A stretch of DNA of 59,003 nucleotides. It comes from Candidatus Bipolaricaulota bacterium (lineage in GTDB: Bacteria > Bipolaricaulota > Bipolaricaulia > UBA7950 > UBA9294). Numbering within the stretch: the first letter of the stretch is position 1; each line of letters starts with the position of its first letter. Shown here one piece after another: positions 35,002-42,266 of this stretch. The notes under the pieces were generated by a model. It worked only from the letters and a program-made list of their open reading frames with translations, was not told the origin of the DNA and made no database searches. The position numbers and the translations under genes are program-made. The stretch spans positions 1 through 59,003 of the forward strand of contig JAPLGD010000046.1 of the NCBI GenBank assembly GCA_026390345.1, in the 5' to 3' direction.

Positions 35002-35415
35002 ATGACAGAGCGGTGCGCGATCTGCGGGTGTCAGCTACACCGGACCACGGGCACCTATGCTCGACCAACTCCTGAAGGTCACTCACACGCGTCGAGCCAT
35101 CACTACGTCGCAGAACGCTTCTTCGGCAGGTCAACGAATCGCGGAGGCCAGCGCGAGGCACTGTTCCGCGTATGCCCGTGGGAACAGGAGGGTAAGACAG
35201 CTGTGTTCTGCTACGACTGCCACGAGGAACTCCTCCATAACCCCGTGCTTCTCAAGCAGGACATCTTTGAGCTTGCCGAGCTTGTGAAGCGACGTGGACT
35301 CGCAGAAGACGAGAAGACGGAGTCACGGGACAAGGCGGCTCGGCGAGTCGAGCCGCTCCACGAAGTCATCGTCAGGGGACTTGGGGCGATACTGGCGGAG
35401 GAGCGGGGTGGCTAG
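35002..35415 (+). CDS. Conserved hypothetical protein with zinc-type Cys motifs
   Basis: A 137-residue small protein. CAICGC at residues 5-10 and CYDCHEELLHNP near 70 form a likely treble-clef or zinc-ribbon site; HASSHHYVAERFFGRS lies between. The layout resembles HNH-like small proteins, but I do not see a full HNH catalytic motif and give no function. The start is the ATG at 35002 after GGACGAGG. It is the first gene after tRNA-Gln; the 296 bases between them (34706-35001) show nothing recognisable. Confidence 0.65.
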   Translation: MTERCAICGCQLHRTTGTYARPTPEGHSHASSHHYVAERFFGRSTNRGGQREALFRVCPWEQEGKTAVFCYDCHEELLHNPVLLKQDIFELAELVKRRGLAEDEKTESRDKAARRVEPLHEVIVRGLGAILAEERGG

Positions 35416-35430
35416 TTCCGTACCGTCCAT

Positions 35431-35443
35431 CGGGGGCAGGTCA
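35431..35443 (+). repeat. IS-end-like 13-bp motif, copy 1
   Basis: CGGGGGCAGGTCA occurs here, again at 51911-51923, and inverted with one extra base at 53563-53576. The later copies adjoin remnants of an IS481-like transposase, so this may be a leftover end of the same element. Confidence 0.4.
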
Positions 35444-35464
35444 GTTCCATTGAGTTGCCCAGCT

Positions 35465-35490
35465 TCGCAGTTCAAGTCCCGCAGAGGGCA
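35465..35490 (+). repeat. Direct repeat, left copy, resembling a tRNA 3' end
   Basis: A 26-base segment containing GTTCAAGTCCCGCA recurs at 54285-54310 with one mismatch, same orientation, 18.8 kb away. GTTCAAGT followed by CCC and GGGCA looks like the T-arm and acceptor end of a tRNA, but no full cloverleaf fits. This is what attachment-site duplications of an integrated element look like. Confidence 0.5.
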
Positions 35491-35642
35491 GTAGCGACGG
35501 AACATCCGTATTCATGAGTATTCCGAGATATCTCCTACGATCGATCTTGAACTCCAGGGCTCTGCCAGGTGACTGGATCCCGATTAGGTGAGGGTTGACT
35601 CATCCTGTCGCCCAGTTCTCGGGGATCAGGTCACGGCGGACT

Positions 35643-36092
35643 CTACTTCCCTGCTTGCCCCGACGAGAGGTCCTTGAGTTCGCCCTGGCGCTGCTTGCGC
35701 TTCCTGACGATGACGCCGAAGGCCCGGGGAATATCGGCCATCAGCGTGTCCGCCTGATCGCGAGCGTCGGAGTAGAAGCGGATCATCACGCCCTCGACGG
35801 CGATGGCCTGCTGGATAGCATCGTGCGCGCCACGGGTCGCGGAACCCGTGACCGGCAGTTCGTAGTTGGCGGTCTCAAGCTGGAAGCAATAGCTCCCTTC
35901 AATCGCGTCGGTGATGACCTCCTGGTATACGCGCTGGATGTTCCTGGCGAACCGCCGATTCTCCTCGGCGTTCGCGAGAGCGAGCGCCCGAATCTCCTCG
36001 AAGCTTGCGGCCATATCCTCGTAGAACTCGGCGGCCGCAGTCTCCATGGCCTTAGCGAAGGAGATGCCTTCAGAAGCAGTATGGATGAGCAT
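35643..36092 (-). CDS. Ferritin-like (rubrerythrin-fold) protein
   Basis: A 149-residue, mostly helical protein. AMETAAAEFYEDMAASFEE and AIAVEGVMIRFYSDARDQAD resemble the paired Glu-bearing helices of ferritin-like/rubrerythrin proteins, but the canonical ExxH motifs are not obvious, so metal binding is uncertain. The start is the ATG at 36092 with a strong AAGGAGG upstream. It follows the aldehyde dehydrogenase by 18 bases and is probably co-transcribed with it. Confidence 0.55.
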   Translation of the reverse strand: MLIHTASEGISFAKAMETAAAEFYEDMAASFEEIRALALANAEENRRFARNIQRVYQEVITDAIEGSYCFQLETANYELPVTGSATRGAHDAIQQAIAVEGVMIRFYSDARDQADTLMADIPRAFGVIVRKRKQRQGELKDLSSGQAGK

Positions 36093-36110
36093 GTTGTCCT
36101 CCTTCGCTCC

Positions 36111-37601
36111 CTAGAACCACCGCTGGATGACGACCTTGCTCTCCGTGAAGAACCTGATGACGTCTCTGCCCTGCGTGTGTAGGTCCCCGAAGAACGAATC
36201 CTTCATGCCGCTGAACGGGAAGAACGCCACCGGAGCGACGATCCCGACATTGATACCGACGTTCCCGCTCTCGATCTCATACTGGAATTGCCGCGCGCTC
36301 CGTCCGTTGGACGTGAAGATCGAGTGTCCATTCCCATAGCGGCTCTGGTTCGCGACATTGATCGCTTCCTTGAGGGACCCGGCGCGCATAATGCTCATCA
36401 CCGGGCCGAAGATCTCCTCAGAGCCGATGGCCATCTCCGGGGTCACGTTCTCGAACACCGTAGGACCCAAGAAGCAGTCGGCCTTGCACGGTGTCTCGAC
36501 CTTGACCGAGCGTCCATCGAGCCGCAGCTTGGCTCCATCCTTGATGCCGCTCTCGATGTAGCGCACGACGCGCTCCTTCTTCTCCCTGTCGCGCAATGGG
36601 CCCATCTGAACAGACTCGTCGAGTCCGTACCCGACGCGGATGCTTCTCGCCGCCTCAAGGACGCGGCCGACGAAATCGCGGTAGAACTGATCATCATCGC
36701 CAACGATCACGCAGTTCGAAGCGGCAAGGCACCGCTGGCCCGCATTCCCGAAGAACGAGGTCAGCATCGCAGCAATCGTGCGCTCCACATTGCAGTCCGG
36801 CATGACGGTCATGAAGTTCTTGGCGCCACACTGAGCGATCACGCGCTTGCCGGACTCAGCACACTTCTTGTAGACGACGTCTCGTCCCGTGGGAGTTGAG
36901 CCGACGAACGTGACGCCCACGATGTCTGGATGGTCGAGCATGTTCCCGACAGTCTCCCGTCCCCCGTGCACGACGTTCCACACTCCGGGAGGGAAGTCGG
37001 CTTCCTCGACCAGTTCGGCGAGCCGGTCCTGGCTCAGAGGCACCTCGCCGGAGGGCTTGACGACGACGCAGTTGCCGGTGGCCACGGCGTAGGGGGCCGA
37101 CCACAGGGGGATCATCCAGGGGAAGTTGAATGGCCCGATGATTCCGAAGACACCAAGAGGGGTTGGGATGAGCCATTCATCGATCCCGGAGGCGATGTCC
37201 TCCGAGTAGGATCCCTGCATCAACGTGGGGATTCCGCACGCGACTTCGATGTTCTCGATGCCCCGCCGCGTCTCGCCCCGGGATTCGTCGATGGTCTTCC
37301 CATGCTCCTGGGTCTGAATCCTGCTCACCTCCTCGAAATGCTGCTCGGTGAGCTCCTTCAGGCGGAACAGCATGCGGGATCTGGCGAGCGGTGTCGTCCG
37401 GCGCCACTCGGGAAACGCCGCGTGAGCCGCTTCGACGGCGGCGTCAAACTCGCTCTCTGTGGAGAGAGGAACCGTCGCGATCGTCTTCCCTGTTGCCGGA
37501 TTCACCACGTCCCGCACGTCGCCTCTGGACGCAATCCACTTCCCTCCGATGTAGTTCTCGACCTTTTTCACTCCTTGGATGGGTTCCGGAAGAATCGCCA
37601 T
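36111..37601 (-). CDS. mmsA: CoA-acylating methylmalonate-semialdehyde dehydrogenase family protein
   Basis: A 496-residue aldehyde dehydrogenase. The catalytic Cys lies in FFGNAGQRCLAASNC; the NAD-binding region includes IIGPFNFPWMIPLW and VGSTPTGRDV. Where ordinary ALDHs have a catalytic Glu (ELGGKN), this has QCGAKN, as in CoA-dependent MMSDH enzymes. The C-terminal FFPFSGMKDSFFGDLHTQGR and ESKVVIQRWF are MMSDH hallmarks. The reaction is likely (methyl)malonate semialdehyde plus CoA plus NAD to (propionyl) acetyl-CoA, CO2 and NADH, as in valine, inositol or beta-alanine breakdown. It lies 6 bases downstream of an aminotransferase remnant and upstream of the ferritin-like gene. Confidence 0.9.
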   Translation of the reverse strand: MAILPEPIQGVKKVENYIGGKWIASRGDVRDVVNPATGKTIATVPLSTESEFDAAVEAAHAAFPEWRRTTPLARSRMLFRLKELTEQHFEEVSRIQTQEHGKTIDESRGETRRGIENIEVACGIPTLMQGSYSEDIASGIDEWLIPTPLGVFGIIGPFNFPWMIPLWSAPYAVATGNCVVVKPSGEVPLSQDRLAELVEEADFPPGVWNVVHGGRETVGNMLDHPDIVGVTFVGSTPTGRDVVYKKCAESGKRVIAQCGAKNFMTVMPDCNVERTIAAMLTSFFGNAGQRCLAASNCVIVGDDDQFYRDFVGRVLEAARSIRVGYGLDESVQMGPLRDREKKERVVRYIESGIKDGAKLRLDGRSVKVETPCKADCFLGPTVFENVTPEMAIGSEEIFGPVMSIMRAGSLKEAINVANQSRYGNGHSIFTSNGRSARQFQYEIESGNVGINVGIVAPVAFFPFSGMKDSFFGDLHTQGRDVIRFFTESKVVIQRWF

Positions 37602-37607
37602 CTCAGA

Positions 37608-37862
37608 TCAGCCCTCCCTCGAGCTTCGATTGGCCGTGGGAAACCCGCTAGCGCCCACCACAGACTTCCCGGTCGCGAGACTCAGCGCCTCGCCAAGGAT
37701 TTCGATCCCCTGATCCAGTTCCGCTTCCGTGACGATCAGCAGCACCGCGATCATGTGAATGCCGGCGTGCCCTGGGAACTCCGCAAACCTGTCTGTCCAC
37801 CGCATCGATGATCGCGCGGCTGCCGGTCCCCCGAGTCCGAGCGTACACACCGAGAAGAGCAA
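37608..37862 (-). pseudogene. Remnant of a class-III aminotransferase (C-terminal end)
   Basis: The segment LLIVTEAELDQGIEILGEAL closely resembles the C-terminal end of class-III (omega-amino acid or 4-aminobutyrate) aminotransferases. Upstream sequence in this and the other reverse frames gives no continuous enzyme, and the PLP-Lys region is missing. It ends 6 bases before the aldehyde dehydrogenase start. Such a pair is typical of beta-alanine or omega-amino acid catabolism, so a once-functional pathway probably decayed here. Confidence 0.55.
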
Positions 37863-38511
37863 CCGAGGTACAGTCCCCTTCGTGTCTCAAGAGAACACCC
37901 CTTCGGCCCGCAACGTCCGCGAATCCATGCATGATGCTCGCGGCTATCAGGTCCCGTAGGTGTGCTCGGTGACGATCCAATGATCCTGACTGCCTCGGCT
38001 GCTCCTCCCATCAATCTGCTTCTTCCTGGAGACGTCACCGCTCCCGGCCTCCGTGTCTCCTCCCTCGCTTGCAGCCGTGAACTGGCCATGGGGTGAGATC
38101 CCACAGAGGTCAGATCCGTCAGCCAGAGCAGGGAACACAGAGACCAGCAGTCAGAAGCATTGATGCTCCATCTCTCGGACTCGACCGCGCTCGGCCCTCC
38201 TTCTGGTCATCGTCCTGTCCGGGCAACGTCGCCCAGCCCAGGCCTCGGAACCCCAGCGCCTCGGGGCCCACCTGCAGGGAGCATCGTCCCGACACTCAGC
38301 CGTGTGCCCCTCCGCTATACCTTCGCGACGCGGAGTAATCCGCCACAGATCCGCCTGCATTTGGCGTGACAGCGGGTCACTTCCCGCTGCCCCGCCCTGT
38401 CTCGTCGCTAGGTGCTCTACGCTCTTCCATCCGGCAAGCCGAGCGATAGCGTCATCGCATGGACTCTCTCTGCCTAGAGAACCCATAGCTGCCAGTGCCG
38501 CTTTGCGTTTC
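37863..38511. other. Gene-poor stretch between aminotransferase remnant and cyclodeaminase gene
   Basis: No protein with recognisable similarity is encoded in these 649 bases. The left part may be more aminotransferase debris. At 38370-38389 a 7-bp stem CAGCGGG/CCCGCTG with a 6-base loop lies downstream of the cyclodeaminase gene on the reverse strand, but there is no T-tract, so I do not call it a terminator. Confidence 0.5.
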
Positions 38512-39531
38512 TCACATCAGGCGCACTTTCTGGCCGATGCCCCTCTCCTTGGCTGCAAGATACGCCTGCCACGCAGTGGCGATGTCTATCGACCCAAGCC
38601 CAATGAGACTACCGACAATGTTCTCCTTCGGGTCCACGCGCCCAGGCTGCTTCCCGGCGACAATCTCAGGCAGCTCAGCGTATAGGTTACGTCGCGTGAT
38701 CTTCCCTGTCGCAATGAGTTCCCGGAACTCCCCGCGGTGCTCGTTCTGAACCCAGTTGTCTGCTACCAGTTTGTCAGCACTCAGCACGATCTGCGGATCC
38801 AGTTCTGGGTTCGATCCCAGACTGGCGAAATACACCCCTTGTGGCTTAACCCACTCCTTCTTGACAATCGGCTTCACCGCGGTGGTTGTTGTCACTATGA
38901 CGTCACGGTCGGCGACGCTTTTCTCGATGCTTCCTGAAACTTGGATCTTTCCCTTGTAGCTTCGTTCGAGCACCTTCGCGAACTGCTCCGCTTTGCCGGT
39001 ATCGAGATCAACTAGCCCGATCTCGCTGACCTTGCGGGCTCCTTGCGCGTCCAAAGCGGCCCAGGCAAGCGCATTCCCCTGCCCCTGGTCTCCGACCCCG
39101 ATTACGCAGACCTTCAGCGCCCCGTCTTGCTTCGCAAGGAACTTGGCCGAAACAGCTGTCTCCGTTCCGGTCTTCAGGATCGTAAGGTACGTCGCACTCA
39201 TGAGTGCGTAGGGCTCGCCCGTGACCGGGTTCGCCAGGATCAGAGTCTGAACCATGTAGGGAAGTTGCCCGGTGCGCACGTTGTCGGAGAACCCACCGCC
39301 GAACTTGATGCCAAGGAGCTTCTTGTAGTGGAGATACGCAGGCATCGAGTTGCAGTAGCTCTCGAGCCCGAAGCGTTTAAGGTCGAGCGCCACCTTGGGA
39401 GGCATGTCGACTGCACCACTGCCTTGATTGGCGAGCAGTTCCTCTGCGATGCTCAGAGCTTCGGGGAATGAGACTAGACTCCGGATGTCATCCTCTGTGA
39501 GGACGATCGCCTCCACCTTCTTGAACGTCAT
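38512..39531 (-). CDS. Ornithine cyclodeaminase / mu-crystallin family protein
   Basis: A 339-residue Rossmann-fold enzyme. Its N-terminal dimerisation part includes LLGIKFGGGFSDN, and the NAD-binding loop is VIGVGDQGQGNALAW. Ends with DIATAWQAYLAAKERGIGQ, typical of the OCD_Mu_crystall family. Members deaminate ornithine to proline, reduce cyclic ketimines, make 2,3-diaminopropionate or act in ectoine use, so the exact reaction is open. I chose ATG 39531 (MTFKKVEAIVL) because GGAGGG lies 7 bases upstream; ATG 39555 has no ribosome site. The gene is downstream of the FadR-type regulator on the same strand. Confidence 0.85.
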   Translation of the reverse strand: MTFKKVEAIVLTEDDIRSLVSFPEALSIAEELLANQGSGAVDMPPKVALDLKRFGLESYCNSMPAYLHYKKLLGIKFGGGFSDNVRTGQLPYMVQTLILANPVTGEPYALMSATYLTILKTGTETAVSAKFLAKQDGALKVCVIGVGDQGQGNALAWAALDAQGARKVSEIGLVDLDTGKAEQFAKVLERSYKGKIQVSGSIEKSVADRDVIVTTTTAVKPIVKKEWVKPQGVYFASLGSNPELDPQIVLSADKLVADNWVQNEHRGEFRELIATGKITRRNLYAELPEIVAGKQPGRVDPKENIVGSLIGLGSIDIATAWQAYLAAKERGIGQKVRLM

Positions 39532-39885
39532 GTTGTACCCTCCAGTGTTGCGCATTCGCGCATCCGTAGTAGAAGAACTTGCCTAGCTCCCGCGCGATTC
39601 AGCACCTACTCTCTCTCTTTCTGAACGCCCTTGGCCGACAGGGATCTCTCCCCCTCCTTTCGCTCAGCGCCCCCGGGTGTCCGAGAAGACCGAGGCAATC
39701 AGGAAGTTCGCTTTCAGTTGAACCTTTGGCTTGTTCCAGCAAGCATGCAACCAACGCGCTGCTTGGCCGTGCGCCGAACCGCTCCATCTGCCTCGGGGGC
39801 ACAGGCCGGCTGCTATGGCTGAAACCCATCGCAACCTGGCAGCGCGGGTCATGCCACGCACCTGCTGCGATTCGAGCGGTTCAGC
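39532..39885. other. Intergenic stretch between cyclodeaminase and regulator genes
   Basis: No convincing gene is seen in these 354 bases. A small inverted repeat GCTTG/CAAGC with a 6-base loop near 39730 could be an operator, but no promoter could be placed confidently. Confidence 0.4.
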
Positions 39886-40638
39886 TCAGACGCGCTGCTC
39901 TTCCTGAAGGACATACTGCAAGTACCTGTTTACCTCGTTGAAGTGGTTCTTCATGACCTCCGGAGCATCCGCCACCTTGTGCTCACGTAGCACTCTGAGT
40001 ATCTCACTGTGCGTCAGATAGGACTTGTATAGGTGGTCCTGCAGGAAGTCGGAGACGGCGATGTCTCCAGGCTTGTATATCCGCTGCGTAATGCGAAGCA
40101 GGAAGTTCTCGGCCCGCTTCAACGCGGGCTGGTCTGCGATGTCTGCTATGCGCATATGGAAGGAAATGTTGCTCAGCGAGTAGCCCTGGTAAGCACCGAG
40201 AGGGATTGCCTCAGCCATGTTCTCTATGATGCTCTCCAGCGCCTGGACATCGTCATCGGTGACCCGCTCGATGGCCTCTGTGAGGAGCAGGGTCTCTATT
40301 TCCTGCTTCGCACTCCAAATGTCCAGTACATCAATGCCGAGAGCTCTCAGCGATGCGATCGCTGCAAAGGGTACTTGTTTCGTGGGAGACGCTACGTAGG
40401 TTCCATCGCCAACTCGCGTCCGCACAATCCCAGCAACACAGAGTGCGCTGATCGCCTCTCTGATCGAGTTTCGGCTAACCCCCATAAGTTCGGATAGCTC
40501 TCGCTCTGACGGCAACCTGTCCCCCGCACAAAGTGCCCCCGCTTTGACGGCGGCCAGAATCTGCTCAGCAGCAAGTGTGCTCTTGCGCTCGGGCCCTGCC
40601 AGTCGCTCAAACGCTAGTTGCCGTATCGACATAGCCAT
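39886..40638 (-). CDS. FadR-subfamily GntR transcriptional regulator
   Basis: A 250-residue regulator. The N-terminal winged helix carries the GntR signature LAAEQILAAVKAGALCAGDRLPSERELSELMGVSRNSIREAISAL. A C-terminal all-helical FCD ligand domain follows; FHMRIADIADQ supplies the usual metal/ligand His. FadR-type regulators sense organic acids or amino acid products. The start is the ATG at 40638 after AGGACAGG; ATG 40632 is possible. Promoter TTGACT-17-TACAAA lies just upstream. It stands divergent from the peptidase/importer cluster, which it probably controls through the palindrome at 40973. Confidence 0.9.
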   Translation of the reverse strand: MAMSIRQLAFERLAGPERKSTLAAEQILAAVKAGALCAGDRLPSERELSELMGVSRNSIREAISALCVAGIVRTRVGDGTYVASPTKQVPFAAIASLRALGIDVLDIWSAKQEIETLLLTEAIERVTDDDVQALESIIENMAEAIPLGAYQGYSLSNISFHMRIADIADQPALKRAENFLLRITQRIYKPGDIAVSDFLQDHLYKSYLTHSEILRVLREHKVADAPEVMKNHFNEVNRYLQYVLQEEQRV

Positions 40639-40660
40639 CACCTGTCCTACCGGTATCCTC

Positions 40661-40689
40661 TTTGTACAGCGCGGTTTCTCTGAAGTCAA
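40661..40689 (-). promoter_or_regulatory. Promoter of the FadR-type regulator gene
   Basis: On the reverse strand TTGACT (40684-40689) and TACAAA (40661-40666) are spaced by 17 bases; the start site would be near 40654, with a leader of about 16 bases. An 8-bp palindrome TACCGGTA (40648-40655) covers the start site and could serve autoregulation. Confidence 0.55.
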
Positions 40690-40939
40690 GCCAACCCAAG
40701 TCTACAGGGAAAGCATACCTCGGCAACGACGGCCGGTGCCCAAGGGCCACTCTGCCTCCGAACTGAGGTCTGTCTTGTCATCCTGGATCCACAGAGGACT
40801 GCAACCAAGACTATGACCTTCTATGCGCTTGCGGTCATCCTACTTCTCTACCCCTCTGCGCTTTGCGCATCCTCTGCGGAGGTGCTACCGCGGATTGTCG
40901 CATCCTGTTCTGCGAAAGGAACGTCATGCGGGCGGCCTC

Positions 40940-40985
40940 TTGACCGAAGCCCGCAATGCAGGTTACATTGGACCGGTCGGACCGG
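40940..40985 (+). promoter_or_regulatory. Putative promoter with FadR-type operator upstream of the peptidase/importer cluster
   Basis: TTGACC (40940-40945), 17-base spacer and TTACAT (40963-40968) form a moderate promoter. Immediately downstream, 40973-40985 reads CCGGTCGGACCGG, a perfect palindrome with one central base. It contains GGTC-N-GACC, the core of operators bound by several FadR-family regulators. Its position over the start site would give repression by the divergent regulator. Confidence 0.5.
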
Positions 40986-41025
40986 CTGATAGCCAAGCAT
41001 TGCCACTCTCCGTCCGGGGTGAAAG

Positions 41026-42120
41026 ATGGACTATCTAGGAAGGATCAACCGTCTGCGGATGAAGATGGAGCAGGCGAGCTGTGATTTGTGCGTGCTTGCA
41101 CCTGGGTCAATGCTCAAGTACTTCACAGGGTTCACAGAAGACCTGCTCGAACGCCTCCTTCTGTGCTTGGTCACGCCGGACCGCGATCCAGTGTTTGTTG
41201 CGCCCAAGCTGTTTGTGTCACAGATTAGGTCAGAGTCGCCGTTTGACGATGTCAAACCGTGGATCGACACGGATGGGCCGCTGGCGACACTCACTGCAGC
41301 CGCTAAAGCTTCCGGAGTGAGAACAGGCAGGGTCCTCGTCGATGAAGGGATGCCGCTTTCCGCTTTCTTCGTCCTTCAGGCAGCTCTTCCTGGCTCCGAG
41401 ATGATACGCGGTGGGGAGCTGATGGCCGAGCTCAGGATGCGCAAGAACGACGAAGAGGTGGTTGCGATGAAGCGCGCTGCAAGAATTGCGGATGCGGCGC
41501 TCGCCACCGTCCTAAACAGGGGAATTGCAGGACGTAGTGAGCTGGAGGTCGCCCTAGCGCTCAAGTCAGAGATGGTGATTCACGGAGCTGATGCGAGCAG
41601 CTTTGAACCCATTATTGGGTCAGGACCCAATGGAGCAGTTGGACACCATCGCCCAGGAACGCGGCGGATTGGCCAGGGTGACGCAGTCATCATGGATTTC
41701 GGATGCCGAGTGGACGGCTACTGCTCTGACGTCACACGCACTGTGTTTTGTTCCTCGCCCTCCAAGGAGATGGAACGCGTGTATGAGGTGGTTCGGAATG
41801 CTCAGGAAGCCGCTGTGAAGGCGGTCCAGACGGGAGTCGAGGCACAGAGTATTGATAGGATAGCAAATGAATCCGTGCTGGCCTCGGGAATGGGTGACTG
41901 GCACAGAACCGGTCACGGGATCGGCCTTGACGTCCATGAGCCACCGTACATCGTCAAGGGCAACCACCAACTACTCGATGACGGGATGACGTTCTCAGTA
42001 GAACCAGGCATCTATCTGTCGGGGCGCTTCGGAGTCCGTGTTGAGGACGTAGTAGTCGTCACTGCGACGGGGCAAGAGGCGATGAGCGAGTTCCCACGTT
42101 CCCTCTTGGTTGTGCCGTAG
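41026..42120 (+). CDS. M24B-family metallopeptidase (Xaa-Pro dipeptidase / creatinase-like)
   Basis: A 364-residue enzyme. It has a creatinase-type N-terminal domain and a C-terminal pita-bread domain with all ligands: Asp in VIMDFGCRV, Asp in YCSDVTRT, His in GHGIGLDVHEPP, Glu in SVEPGIYL and Glu in VRVEDVVVV. It is a second copy relative to the core peptidase at 17325 and clearly divergent from it. Its location beside a peptide-type importer suggests hydrolysis of an imported Xaa-Pro or similar amide. Ectoine hydrolase (DoeA) also belongs to this fold and is an alternative. The start is the ATG at 41026 after GGGGTGAAAG. Confidence 0.88.
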   Translation: MDYLGRINRLRMKMEQASCDLCVLAPGSMLKYFTGFTEDLLERLLLCLVTPDRDPVFVAPKLFVSQIRSESPFDDVKPWIDTDGPLATLTAAAKASGVRTGRVLVDEGMPLSAFFVLQAALPGSEMIRGGELMAELRMRKNDEEVVAMKRAARIADAALATVLNRGIAGRSELEVALALKSEMVIHGADASSFEPIIGSGPNGAVGHHRPGTRRIGQGDAVIMDFGCRVDGYCSDVTRTVFCSSPSKEMERVYEVVRNAQEAAVKAVQTGVEAQSIDRIANESVLASGMGDWHRTGHGIGLDVHEPPYIVKGNHQLLDDGMTFSVEPGIYLSGRFGVRVEDVVVVTATGQEAMSEFPRSLLVVP

Positions 42121-42190
42121 CGGGCACCTCGTACGCTTGCTCGGAGACGTCCGGTCCTGCACTGAAGCAGCGGTGACATCGGGAGGTGAG

Positions 42191-42226
42191 ATGGCAGTAG
42201 GCTATGGCAGTAGGCTGTGGAGCTAA
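42191..42226 (+). repeat. Tandem 13-bp duplication within a possible 11-codon leader peptide
   Basis: ATGGCAGTAGGCT occurs twice in a row (42191-42203 and 42204-42216). The first copy starts a frame MAVGYGSRLWS preceded by GGGAGGTGAG. It lies 40 bases before the solute-binding-protein start. The duplication shifts the frame between copies, so it probably arose by slippage. Confidence 0.45.
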
Positions 42227-42266
42227 GGATGTTGGTCCGTGGCGTTCTCAGAAGGAGGTCGTGGCA

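Noticed and set aside
35465..35490. A tRNA gene ending at the left direct repeat
   Set aside because: The T-loop-like GTTCAAGT is present, but the T stem does not pair well and no anticodon or D arm can be drawn upstream; the same holds at 54285.
38370..38389. Intrinsic terminator after the cyclodeaminase-family gene
   Set aside because: The 7-bp stem is clear but no T-tract follows in either direction.
39579..39941. Forward frame of 120 codons between the cyclodeaminase and regulator genes
   Set aside because: No ribosome site, no similarity recognised, and it runs into the regulator gene on the opposite strand.
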